A stretch of 64,000 nt of DNA from an uncultured Flavobacteriaceae bacterium (GTDB lineage Bacteria; Bacteroidota; Bacteroidia; Flavobacteriales; Flavobacteriaceae): assembly GCA_943789455.1 (NCBI GenBank), contig CALSUE010000001.1, positions 760,001 through 824,000 on the forward strand. Reading direction: 5' to 3'. Each line of letters opens with the position of its first letter. The first letter of the stretch is position 1. The notes beneath the pieces were generated by a model. It saw only the letters and a program-made list of their open reading frames with translations, was not told where the DNA came from and made no database searches. Shown one piece after another: positions 9,536-18,157 of this stretch. A program made the position numbers and the translations under genes.

Positions 9536-9552
9536 AAATAAACAGCAAAACA

Positions 9553-10272
9553 ATGTTAGCCATATTAAAAAAAGAATTCAATTCATTTTTTGCCTCTTCA
9601 ATTGCCTATTTGGTTATTGGAGTTTTCTTGTTGGTTAATGGATTATTTTTATGGGTTTTTAATGACGAATTGAATGTTTTAAATGCTGGTTTTGCAGACC
9701 TAACTAGTTTTTTCTATTTCACGCCATGGTTATTATTATTTTTAGTGCCTGCAATTACCATGAAAACATTTTCAGATGAATTCCAGACAGGAACCATAGA
9801 AATTTTAAAAACTAAACCTATTACAAATTTTCAAATTGTCTTGGGTAAATTTTTCGCAGTTGTACTATTAATAATGATTGCTATCATTCCTACCTTTACT
9901 TATGTATACTCTATCAATCAATTAGGAAACCCAATCGGAAATATTGATTATGGAAGCACTATTGGATCCTATACTGGATTGTTTCTATTAGCCAGTTCGT
10001 TCGCTTCTATAGGAATTTTCAGCTCCTCCATCACAAAAAATCAAATTGCTGCTTTCTTAACTGGAGCTTTAATAATCTTCTTTTTCTACTTTGGTTTTGA
10101 TGCCGTTGCTAATTTATTTGGAAGCTTATCGTATGCTGTAAAATTGTTTGGAATGAACGAACATTTTAAGAGCATTAGCAGAGGTGTACTAGATACCAGA
10201 GATATATTATATTTCTTCAGTATTATTGTTTTCTTTTTATTCATCACCAAACAAAAATTGACGAATGAGTAA
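9553..10272 (+). CDS. gldF: gliding motility ABC transporter permease subunit
   Basis: GldF is the inner-membrane permease of the GldA-GldF-GldG ABC complex required for gliding in Flavobacteriia. The 239-aa protein has six hydrophobic segments of the ABC-2 type, the MKTFSDEFQTGTIEILKTKPI motif after the second span typical of ABC-2 permeases, and overlaps gldG by 8 nt at ATGAGTAA. No gldA ATPase gene is in this window, as expected since gldA is usually unlinked. It implies the complex is encoded, not that the strain is proven motile. Confidence 0.92.
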   Translation: MLAILKKEFNSFFASSIAYLVIGVFLLVNGLFLWVFNDELNVLNAGFADLTSFFYFTPWLLLFLVPAITMKTFSDEFQTGTIEILKTKPITNFQIVLGKFFAVVLLIMIAIIPTFTYVYSINQLGNPIGNIDYGSTIGSYTGLFLLASSFASIGIFSSSITKNQIAAFLTGALIIFFFYFGFDAVANLFGSLSYAVKLFGMNEHFKSISRGVLDTRDILYFFSIIVFFLFITKQKLTNE

Positions 10273-11905
10273 AAAGTTAAAACATAGTATATTTCTATTT
10301 ATTATAATAATAGTGGTGAATCTTGTGAGTCAAGGTTTTTATAACAGAATAGATTTAACCAAAGACAACAGGTATACCATAGCTAAAGTTACAGAAGGCC
10401 TTATTAACAAGATTGACAAACAACTCCTTATCAAAGTATATTTAGAGGGTGATTTTCCTTCAGAATTTAAACGCTTACAAATCGAAACTAGACAGTTTTT
10501 GGAGGAATTAAGCGCTAAAAACTCACAAATAAAAATTCAGTTTATACGTCCAGACAATCAAAGAGAAAAATTAATAAAAGCAGGAATGATTCCAAGCCAA
10601 CTGACTGTAAAAGAGGATGGTAAATTATCTAATGCCATTATTTTTCCTTGGGCAGAAATTTTATATAAAAATAAAACAAGTAAGGTTTCTCTTTTACCAA
10701 ATGGCACATCACAATCTCAAGAAGATCAGTTAGAAAAAGCAATTGAAAATTTAGAATTTTCTTTTAGTAATGCCATCTATAAACTTCAAGAAGAAAAAGA
10801 AAAAAAAATAGCTATTCTTTCAGGAAATGGTGAATTATCTGATATACAAGTTTATTCCTTTTTAAGTGAGGTGAGAAAAAAATATCGATTAGCAAAATTC
10901 ACCTTAGATTCTGTAACCACAAACCCAAAAAAAACGTTAGTTGATCTTCAGAAATTTGACCTTGCCATCATAGCAAAACCAACCCAAGCATTTACAGAAA
11001 AGGAAAAGTTAGTCTTAGATCAATATATTATAAATGGGGGGAAAACGCTGTGGATGATAGAAAACGTTCAGGCAGACACAGATAGCTTGTATACTAATGG
11101 TAGTATGTTAGCATATCCCAGAGATCTAAATTTAACTGATTTTTTCTTTGCTTATGGATTAAGAGTGAATGCTACTTTACTCCAAGATTTATATGCTGCA
11201 AAAATCCCTTTGGCTACAGGAAACGTTGGAAATAAACCACAATTTCAAAATTTAAACTGGTTTTACCACCCTTTGGTGTTAGGAAATCCGAATCATGCCA
11301 TATCAAAGAATATTCCCCCTGTTAGATTACGATTTGCAAATCAAATAGATACGCTACAAAACAATCTGAAAAAGACTCCTTTACTAATGAGTTCAATGTT
11401 AACAAAAAAAGTAGGAACTCCTACTATTATAGAACTCAACAGTATAGCTAACGAACCTGAAGAGGAAGAGTATTCAACTGGTTTTCAGATTACTGGACTT
11501 CTGACAGAAGGTTTATTTAACTCAATGTATACCAACAGGGTTAAACCCTTTAATGTAGATAATTTTAGAAAAAAGAGTCTCTATAATAAAATGATAGTTA
11601 TTTCTGATGGAGATATTGGAAGAAATCAACTACAAAAAGGAAAACCTTTTGACTTAGCTAGAGATAAATGGACAGATGAACAATTTGGAAACAAAGAATT
11701 TTTATTAAATGCAGTAGATTACTTGTTAGATGATAACGGTTTAATTGAATTGAGAAATAAAAATATCCAAATTAATTTGTTGGACAAGAAAAGAGCTTAC
11801 CAAGAAAAAACGTATTGGCAATTTATTAATATAGCATTGCCGCTTTTGATTTTAACTACTTTTGGATTTATATTTCATTATTTAAGAAAAAGAAAGTATT
11901 CTTAA
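10265..11905 (+). CDS. gldG: gliding motility-associated ABC transporter substrate-binding protein
   Basis: GldG is a 546-aa membrane-anchored partner of GldF. It has one N-terminal span (about residues 8-25), a long periplasmic region of the GldG/ABC-2 auxiliary type (RIDLTKDNRYTIAK early on, IAILSGNGE near residue 180), and one C-terminal span (about 520-538) followed by basic residues. The 8-nt overlap with gldF indicates coupling. Its 3' end overlaps the convergent NAD-binding gene by 4 nt. Confidence 0.92.
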   Translation: MSKKLKHSIFLFIIIIVVNLVSQGFYNRIDLTKDNRYTIAKVTEGLINKIDKQLLIKVYLEGDFPSEFKRLQIETRQFLEELSAKNSQIKIQFIRPDNQREKLIKAGMIPSQLTVKEDGKLSNAIIFPWAEILYKNKTSKVSLLPNGTSQSQEDQLEKAIENLEFSFSNAIYKLQEEKEKKIAILSGNGELSDIQVYSFLSEVRKKYRLAKFTLDSVTTNPKKTLVDLQKFDLAIIAKPTQAFTEKEKLVLDQYIINGGKTLWMIENVQADTDSLYTNGSMLAYPRDLNLTDFFFAYGLRVNATLLQDLYAAKIPLATGNVGNKPQFQNLNWFYHPLVLGNPNHAISKNIPPVRLRFANQIDTLQNNLKKTPLLMSSMLTKKVGTPTIIELNSIANEPEEEEYSTGFQITGLLTEGLFNSMYTNRVKPFNVDNFRKKSLYNKMIVISDGDIGRNQLQKGKPFDLARDKWTDEQFGNKEFLLNAVDYLLDDNGLIELRNKNIQINLLDKKRAYQEKTYWQFINIALPLLILTTFGFIFHYLRKRKYS

Positions 11906-12663
11906 ATATCCAACAAATTATCATGTATAAATTGATAACTCAAATCTTCCTGCAACTTTTTTGAGCTTATTATTTTATATTTCAACTGTGAATTTTCTTC
12001 AAATATCGGATTCTCAAAATTTAGACTTTTTCTCGCATTTGTATAGAAATCTCTTCTGCTAGGATGATCATTAGAACACGCATTAAATGTTGTACCCCAA
12101 CAATCTTGATCAAGTATTTCGTGAATAATTTCAATACAATCTTCTAGATGTATCATGTTTACAAAACCGTTTGGTTGTGGTATTGTTTTGCCATTTTTAA
12201 ACCAACTTCCTGGATGTCTACCTGGGCCAAATAAGCCAGCAAAACGAATAATTGTTGTTTCAAAAAAAGTAGTGTCCCTAAAAAGATTTTCAATGGCTGA
12301 AAGGGGTGTATTCATTGTTGTGGTCTCTTCGGTAACTAGAGAGTTTGATACAGGATATACTGAGGTAGAGCTAATAAAGATAACTTTTTGAATCGATGAC
12401 ATTTCAATTTGTTCAATGAGTCGCTCATATGCATCTATGTCTTTTGAGGTTATGGCTATCAAAAGAATATCTGATGCTAAGAATAAATCAAATTCTTCAA
12501 ATTCAGTAATATCTATCAAATAAGATTCAATATTTAAGGCCTCTAATTCATGAATTTTTATTTCAGATGTTGTAGATCCTTTTACTAAAAAACCATCATT
12601 CATTAAAGAAACTGCCATAGGTTTCCCTAACCAACCACATCCAAGTATGCTAACATTCTTCAT
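11902..12663 (-). CDS. NAD(P)-binding epimerase/dehydratase-like protein (SDR family)
   Basis: The N-terminus NVSILGCGWLGKPMA is a Rossmann dinucleotide-binding motif, followed by FISSTSVYP (SDR Ser) and RFAGLFGPGRHPG. The architecture matches the YeeZ-like extended SDR proteins, whose substrate is unknown; the usual catalytic YxxxK is not obvious. The ORF track starts at 12678, but the second ATG at 12663 directly precedes the conserved motif and is preferred. The start overlaps the aquaporin stop by 14 nt, so the two are probably cotranscribed. Confidence 0.8.
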   Translation of the reverse strand: MKNVSILGCGWLGKPMAVSLMNDGFLVKGSTTSEIKIHELEALNIESYLIDITEFEEFDLFLASDILLIAITSKDIDAYERLIEQIEMSSIQKVIFISSTSVYPVSNSLVTEETTTMNTPLSAIENLFRDTTFFETTIIRFAGLFGPGRHPGSWFKNGKTIPQPNGFVNMIHLEDCIEIIHEILDQDCWGTTFNACSNDHPSRRDFYTNARKSLNFENPIFEENSQLKYKIISSKKLQEDLSYQFIHDNLLDI

Positions 12664-13312
12664 CGCAACAATTTTCATGCTTTATAAATTTGCAACTCAC
12701 TACAGCTAGTAATGCTCCTATAATTGGAGCTAAAATATACAACCAAAGTCCTTTAATATTTCCAGAAACAATATTTGGAGCTAGTGAACGTGCAGGATTC
12801 ATTGATGCATTAGTAATGGGGCCGGCAAAAAGGGCTTCCAATAGAACAACAGACCCAATAGCTATACCAGCCATCATTCCTGCCTCTTTACTTCCTGTGG
12901 AAACGTTAATAATAACAACCATTAGAAAAAATGTGAGAATTAATTCTAATACAAAAGCTCGCCATACATCTACAGTAGGAATGGTTGCTCCTAAAAGTTC
13001 ACTTTTGGGAAATAACCACATCAATACTAAACTTGCTGCAAAAGCACCTGCTACTTGAAAAAATATATACTTGGGAACTTCTTTCCAAGAAAATTTCTTA
13101 GCATAGGCAAATGCAATGGATACTGCTGGATTAAAATGGGCTCCTGATATTTCTCCAAAAGCATAAATCATGGCCATTACGATTAAACCCCAAGTGATTC
13201 CTATTCCTACATGGGTTACATCCCCTCCTGTAATCTCATTGATAGTCATGGCGCCAGTTCCGCAAAAGATCATCGCAAAGGTGCCTATAAATTCGGCTAC
13301 ATAATTTTTCAT
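12650..13312 (-). CDS. MIP/aquaporin family channel
   Basis: The 220-aa protein has six membrane segments and both NPA boxes: HFNPAVS near residue 60 and SMNPARS near 168. Arg after the second NPA (NPAR) is the selectivity-filter Arg typical of water channels and glycerol facilitators alike, and the family branch cannot be settled by eye. The tail has a CKFIKHENCCDEEC Cys cluster, which is unusual for aquaporins. A perfect TATCTTTG promoter element lies 38 nt upstream. Confidence 0.9.
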   Translation of the reverse strand: MKNYVAEFIGTFAMIFCGTGAMTINEITGGDVTHVGIGITWGLIVMAMIYAFGEISGAHFNPAVSIAFAYAKKFSWKEVPKYIFFQVAGAFAASLVLMWLFPKSELLGATIPTVDVWRAFVLELILTFFLMVVIINVSTGSKEAGMMAGIAIGSVVLLEALFAGPITNASMNPARSLAPNIVSGNIKGLWLYILAPIIGALLAVVSCKFIKHENCCDEEC

Positions 13313-13333
13313 TTACACTCGTTTTTTTCTAAT

Positions 13334-13363
13334 ATTGATATCTATTAGGCAAAGATACATTTG
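13334..13363 (+). promoter_or_regulatory. candidate promoter for the penicillin acylase gene
   Basis: ATTG (13334-13337) is followed after 18 nt by TACATTTG (13356-13363), a perfect TAnnTTTG box. It overlaps the oppositely oriented aquaporin -7 box by two bases, giving back-to-back divergent promoters. Confidence 0.45.
13350..13357 (-). promoter_or_regulatory. candidate -7 element for aquaporin
   Basis: The minus strand reads TATCTTTG followed by CC, a perfect TAnnTTTG box 38 nt before the aquaporin ATG. No good TTTG box is seen 19 nt upstream. Confidence 0.45.
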
Positions 13364-13425
13364 TTTAGGTTACCTTTTCATTAAGTTTTATCTTGCTAGT
13401 TCATTTTTTTTAAGCCAATCATCTT

Positions 13426-15644
13426 ATGAAAATAAATTTCTTATTATTTAGTCTCTAGCTTTTTAGTCATGTCAGTTGCTCAACTTCTGAGACAACGTAC
13501 ATAAGCGCTCTGAATGAGCAAGAACGATGGAATCATAGAGCTGAAAATACTGAAATCATTAGAGATGACTTTGGTATTCCTCACATTTACGGTAAAACTG
13601 ATGCCGATGCGGTTTTTGGAATGTTGTACGCACAATGTGAAGATGATTTCAATCGTGTAGAACGAAATTACATCTGGGCAATTGGTCGTTTGGCTGAAGT
13701 TGAGGGAGAAAAAGCCTTGTATAGCGATGTAAGAGCCAATCTCTACATGACCCAAGAAGAAGCAATTTTAAATTATGAGAATAGTCCTAAGTGGCTTCAA
13801 GAACTTTGTATTGCATTTGCAGATGGTATTAACTTTTATTTAAAAAATCATCCAGAAGTAGCTCCTAAATTAATTACTCATTTTGAACCGTGGATGCCCA
13901 TGTATTTTAGCGAAGGGTCAATTGGAGGTGATATTGAAAGGGTCTCTACAGAGAAAATAAGAGATTTTTATGGCCCTCAAACAAATTCAAAAAAATTGGC
14001 AATTTCTGATGGCTTAATCCGCTTGAAAGATGACGAACCAAGGGGTTCTAATGGTTTTGCTATTGGTGGAAAAAAAACAGCTTCTGGAAATGCCATGTTA
14101 TTAATAAATCCTCATACCTCTTTTTTCTTCAGAGGAGAGTCTCATGTTGTTAGTGAGGAAGGTTTAAATGCATACGGAGCTACAACCTGGGGTCAATTTT
14201 TCATCTATCAAGGATTTAACGAAAAAACTGGATGGATGCATACCTCTACAGGAACAGACATCATTGATGAGTTTAAAGAAACTATTGTAAAAACCAATGG
14301 TAAATCACACTATACATATGGAGAAAAAATGCTTCCTGTTGATTCTATTCAAGTCTCATTAAATTATGCTACAACTACAGGAACCTCTTCAAAAGACTTT
14401 ACTTTATTCAGAACACATCATGGACCAATTACTCATTCAGAAGACGAGCATTGGATATCAACTGCGCTTAATGTGGAGTCCTATTAAAGGCATTGAAACA
14501 ATCATTTACTAGAACAAAAAAATCAAATCATAATGAATTTCATGAAATGATGGATATCAGAACAAATTCGTCAAACAATACTGTTTATGCAGATGCAGAC
14601 GGAACCATCGCCTACTATCATGGAAATTTCATTCCTGTGAGAGATGAAAAATTTGATTATACAAAACCAGTAGATGGAAGTAATCCAGCTACAGATTGGA
14701 ATGGATTACATAAGTTAGAGGAAAATATTTTTGTGAAAAATCCTCCAACACATTGGATACAAAACTGTAACTCTACACCATTTAGCTCTGCAGCAGAATA
14801 CAGTCCGAAAAAAGAGGATTACCCTGAATATATGTCTTCATTTCCAGAAAACTTTAGAGGTATACATGCAATTCCTCTATTAAAAAAAGCAGAAGATCTA
14901 ACTTTAAAATCTTTAATTAAACTAGCATATGATCCCTATTTACCGGGAGCAGAAAAACTTATATCAGGTTTAATTGAAGCGGCAAAGAAAACACCCTCAC
15001 AATCTAAAAATGTCAAAGATGCTTTAAAGATGTTGAAAAAATGGGACTTTAAAGTAGCTATTAACTCCATTGAAATGACCTTAGCGCAATTTTACATTAA
15101 TTCATACTATGAATCAGGTAAAATTCCAACCATGACCTATGGAAAAAGAACCTCAAGACTAGCTCGTTTTGAATATATGAGTGTAGAATCGTCTCCAAAG
15201 GAACGTATGGCAATTTTTGAAAAAAGCTTACAAAAACTAACAGAAGATTTTGGCTCTTGGAAAACTCCTTGGGGAGAATTTAATAGATATCAGAGAAATG
15301 ATGGGGAGATTTTTCAAAATTTTGATGATACTAAAAAAAGTTTACCTGTAGGTATGGCATCGGGTAAATGGGGTGCTTTGGCATCATTTGGTACACAATT
15401 TGGGAAAAACACCAAGCGCCAATACGGAACCTCTGGGAATAGTTTTGTTGCCGTTGTTGAATTTGGAGATAAAGTAACTGCCAAAACAATTTTAGCAGGA
15501 GGTCAAAGTGGAGATCCTAATTCACCTCATTTTGATGACCAAGCTATACCTTATATAAAAGCAAAATTTAAAGACGTAGCTTATTACAGAGAGGATGTTT
15601 TAAAGCGCGCAAAAAAAATCTATAACCCTGGAAAAGAAAAATAA
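13426..15644 (+). pseudogene. penicillin acylase family lipoprotein, interrupted by an in-frame stop and a frameshift
   Basis: Two ORFs (13621-14487 and 14493-15644) together make one penicillin/acylhomoserine-lactone acylase-like Ntn hydrolase. The nucleophile region RGSNGFAIG, LLINPHTSF and later NSSNNTVYADADGTIAYYHGNF are family motifs. Translating upstream from 13621 reaches an ATG at 13426 that encodes a lipoprotein leader ending in VSC, but codon 11 is TAG (13456-13458). Around 14470-14492 the frame shifts: ALN-VESY stops, and the downstream frame resumes as KALKQSFTRTK. Removing one A and one G would restore ALMWSPIKALKQSF. The rest is intact, implying recent loss or sequencing error. 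Confidence 0.82.
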
Positions 15645-15703
15645 GTTATGCATTTAACAACTTAAAATAATTGTATTTTCACACCCTTAAACCTTTAATA
15701 ATT

Positions 15704-16615
15704 ATGAAAAAAAATATTTTTAAAATTACAAGCTTAATTGCTTTAGTCTTATTTATCTCTTTAACTAGTTGTGACAATGCACCTTCTTCTGTTGAAGTAG
15801 AAAAAAAACCGATAACTAAATTAAAAATTACCACGCCTCAACCTAGCCCAAAAGCAACAGTAGAGCAACGAGTTGGTCTAACAGATATATCAGTAGAATA
15901 TTCTAGACCAGGTGTAAAAGGAAGAGCTATTTTTGGAGATCTAGTTCCTTTTGGTAAAACATGGAGAACGGGTGCTAATTCTAATACCAAAGTTACCTTT
16001 AGTTCTGATGTTTCTATTGACGGCCAAACACTAAAAGCAGGTTCTTATGGGCTGTATACTGTTCCAAACGAAAATTCTTGGGAAATCATGTTCTATGCTG
16101 AGTCTGATAATAGCGGAGTTCCTAGAGATTGGGACGATACCAAGGTTGTTGCAAAGACTAGTGTAGAAGTATACTCAATGCCAATGAATGTTGAGACATT
16201 TACCATTACTTTTGACGATGTTTCTGGTACTTCAGCAACATTAGGGATTCTTTGGGAAAAAACATATGTTGGTATAAAGCTTGAAGTTCCAACAGATAAA
16301 TTGGTTTCTGAAACTATAGATGCAGTTATGGCTGCAAGCCCTGAAGCTGGAGATTATTATAATGCCGCTATCTATTATAGACAACAAGACTTAGACATCA
16401 AAAAAGCAAATGAATGGATGGAAAAAGCAATGTCTTTGACTGAAAAGCCTGCATTTTGGCAATTGAGACAACAGTCTTTAATTTATGCAAAAATGGGTGA
16501 AACAGAAAAGGCGATAGCAGTTGCTGAAAAATCTCTAGAACTTTCAAAAGCAGCTGGAAATGAAGCTTATGTAAAAATGAATACGCAATCACTTGCTGAA
16601 TGGAAAACCGAATAG
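15704..16615 (+). CDS. DUF2911 domain lipoprotein with C-terminal TPR-like region
   Basis: The protein starts MKKNIFKITSLIALVLF and has a lipobox ending LTSC, so it is probably an outer- or periplasm-facing lipoprotein. The DUF2911 domain follows (about residues 40-190: PSPKATVEQRVG, DISVEYSRPGVKGR, FGKTWRTGANSNT). The last 90 residues contain helical repeats resembling TPRs. The ORF track begins at 15671, but the leader defines the ATG at 15704. Function is unknown for the family. It converges on the GNAT gene with a shared hairpin terminator. Confidence 0.85.
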   Translation: MKKNIFKITSLIALVLFISLTSCDNAPSSVEVEKKPITKLKITTPQPSPKATVEQRVGLTDISVEYSRPGVKGRAIFGDLVPFGKTWRTGANSNTKVTFSSDVSIDGQTLKAGSYGLYTVPNENSWEIMFYAESDNSGVPRDWDDTKVVAKTSVEVYSMPMNVETFTITFDDVSGTSATLGILWEKTYVGIKLEVPTDKLVSETIDAVMAASPEAGDYYNAAIYYRQQDLDIKKANEWMEKAMSLTEKPAFWQLRQQSLIYAKMGETEKAIAVAEKSLELSKAAGNEAYVKMNTQSLAEWKTE

Positions 16616-16633
16616 TGTTATTCTACATATAAT

Positions 16634-16672
16634 AAAATTTAAAAGGCAGCTAATCGCTGTCTTTTAAATTTT
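16634..16672. terminator. bidirectional hairpin terminator
   Basis: Arms AAAATTTAAAAGGCAGC and GCTGTCTTTTAAATTTT form a 17-bp stem with one G-T pair around a 5-nt loop. It lies between the convergent DUF2911 and GNAT genes, and the left arm touches the GNAT stop codon. Confidence 0.75.
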
Positions 16673-17132
16673 TACTTCTTAGATCTATACGCATTGTTTG
16701 CATGGAACAAGTCATTCCTGATTTCTCATAGGATTTAATTGCAGCAATATTTGTTGGATATACCTCTAACCTAACTTCATAAATACCTTTTGATAAAGAC
16801 CAATTGTATAAATAATTCATAATTGAATGATTAACACCTTTACCCCTATAATCTTCTTTTGTGAACATAAAACCTAAATAGGAAAACTGATTAAATTGAA
16901 AACAATCTCTGGCTTTCTTTATTCGTGCATATCCACATCCAGCAATGATGCCATTAATTTCAGCAATAACAAGTTCTACCATGGAATCACTAATAAGGTT
17001 TGGAATATCATAATAATAGGTTTTGGATGCCTTTAGGGTTTTATCCATTGGCCTTTCGGCATTTAAAACTCCTTGCTCAAATTCTAAGAGAACTGGTAAG
17101 TCTTCAATAGTTGCTTTTCTAATGGTGATCAT
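16650..17132 (-). CDS. GNAT family N-acetyltransferase
   Basis: This 160-aa GNAT protein transfers an acetyl group from acetyl-CoA to an unknown amine. The acetyl-CoA loop region reads FTKEDYRGKGVNHSIMNYL (pattern Q/RxxGxG/A relaxed to YRGKGV), preceded by a strand with IIAGCGYARI and followed by EVYPTNIAAIKSYEKSGM, the C-terminal GNAT signature. It is the last gene of the five-gene minus-strand operon, 12 nt after the oxidoreductase. Confidence 0.85.
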   Translation of the reverse strand: MITIRKATIEDLPVLLEFEQGVLNAERPMDKTLKASKTYYYDIPNLISDSMVELVIAEINGIIAGCGYARIKKARDCFQFNQFSYLGFMFTKEDYRGKGVNHSIMNYLYNWSLSKGIYEVRLEVYPTNIAAIKSYEKSGMTCSMQTMRIDLRSKNLKDSD

Positions 17133-17144
17133 TATAAAGGAAGA

Positions 17145-18125
17145 TTAGTAGTTTAAATTAATTTTTTTTCTAATGAGGTCTAATGTTGCTATTAAATCCT
17201 TTGAAAAAGAAAAACTCATAAGATCACTTTCTTTTTTATGATCTCTAAGCAATTGATTAAAATGTTCAATTTCAAAATTGTAGCCAAAAGTTTTAGCAGA
17301 AAAATCTACATGTTCTTCACTTCCATTTTGTAGTAAAGTAATTGTTGTTGGTTGGTGAAACATAGTGTTAATTTTAATGACTCCGTGCTCGCAAGTAAAA
17401 ATAGCTTCAGTAGGTGTTTTCTTCAAAAAGGTACTTTTCAAAATTGCTTTGGAATTATCATAATTAAAAATCATTTCACAAGATGAATCTGCGCCATTAG
17501 TGAAAAAAGTTGCATCAGCTTCTATAGATTTAGGAATTCCTAATGTGGATAAGGCAAGAAACACAGGGTAAATCCCAATATCTAATAAACTCCCTCCTCC
17601 TAATTCCTTTTTTAACACTCTACTATCTAAACCATGTGTAGATTTAAACCCAAAATCAGCCTCTAAACAAAGTACTTTACCAAAAGTCTTATTTTTTAAA
17701 AAGTTTATTAGGTATTGATAATGTGGTAAAAAAGTTGTCCAAAGTGCCTCCATGATTAAAGTATTCTCTCTTTTCGACACACTAATCATTTCCTCAACCT
17801 CCTCCAAATTCATTGCAAAGGGTTTTTCACATAAAACAGCCTTTTTATGCTGCAAACAAAGAATAGCATGCTCTTTATGGAAACTATGGGGCGTTGCGAT
17901 GTAAATAGCATCTACTAAGGGATCTTTAACAAGTAACTCATAAGAACCATAACTAACAGGAACATGAAATTGATTTGCAAAGGAAGAGGCCTTTTGAGGG
18001 CTTCTTGAAGCAACTGAATATAACTTAGCTCCATGAACAGAAGCTATATCTTGAGCAAATTTTTGGGCTATATGACCTAATCCTAATATTCCCCAACGAA
18101 TGATTTTAGTTTCTAGTTTGCTCAT
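17145..18125 (-). CDS. Gfo/Idh/MocA family oxidoreductase
   Basis: An NAD(P)-dependent sugar or polyol dehydrogenase-like protein of 326 aa. The Rossmann motif GILGLGHIAQKFAQDI is at the N-terminus and the conserved EKP motif appears as CEKPFAMN near residue 100. The C-terminal alpha/beta domain has GGGSLLDIGIYPVFLA, as in the dimeric dihydrodiol dehydrogenase/glucose-fructose oxidoreductase branch. It follows the symporter gene by 32 nt, and its substrate may be what the symporter imports, although this is only inferred from context. Confidence 0.87.
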   Translation of the reverse strand: MSKLETKIIRWGILGLGHIAQKFAQDIASVHGAKLYSVASRSPQKASSFANQFHVPVSYGSYELLVKDPLVDAIYIATPHSFHKEHAILCLQHKKAVLCEKPFAMNLEEVEEMISVSKRENTLIMEALWTTFLPHYQYLINFLKNKTFGKVLCLEADFGFKSTHGLDSRVLKKELGGGSLLDIGIYPVFLALSTLGIPKSIEADATFFTNGADSSCEMIFNYDNSKAILKSTFLKKTPTEAIFTCEHGVIKINTMFHQPTTITLLQNGSEEHVDFSAKTFGYNFEIEHFNQLLRDHKKESDLMSFSFSKDLIATLDLIRKKINLNY

Positions 18126-18157
18126 CTTTATTAATTAATACTTTAACTCTTCTCAAT

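Noticed and set aside
12155-12391. 78-aa plus-strand ORF inside the SDR-like gene
   Set aside because: Antisense shadow of a gene with a clear Rossmann motif.
12690-13058. 122-aa plus-strand ORF across the aquaporin gene
   Set aside because: It lies fully opposite a convincing aquaporin with both NPA boxes; no motif of its own.
13480-13755. 91-aa minus-strand ORF over the 5' part of the acylase
   Set aside because: The plus strand here encodes recognisable acylase sequence; the minus ORF is a shadow.
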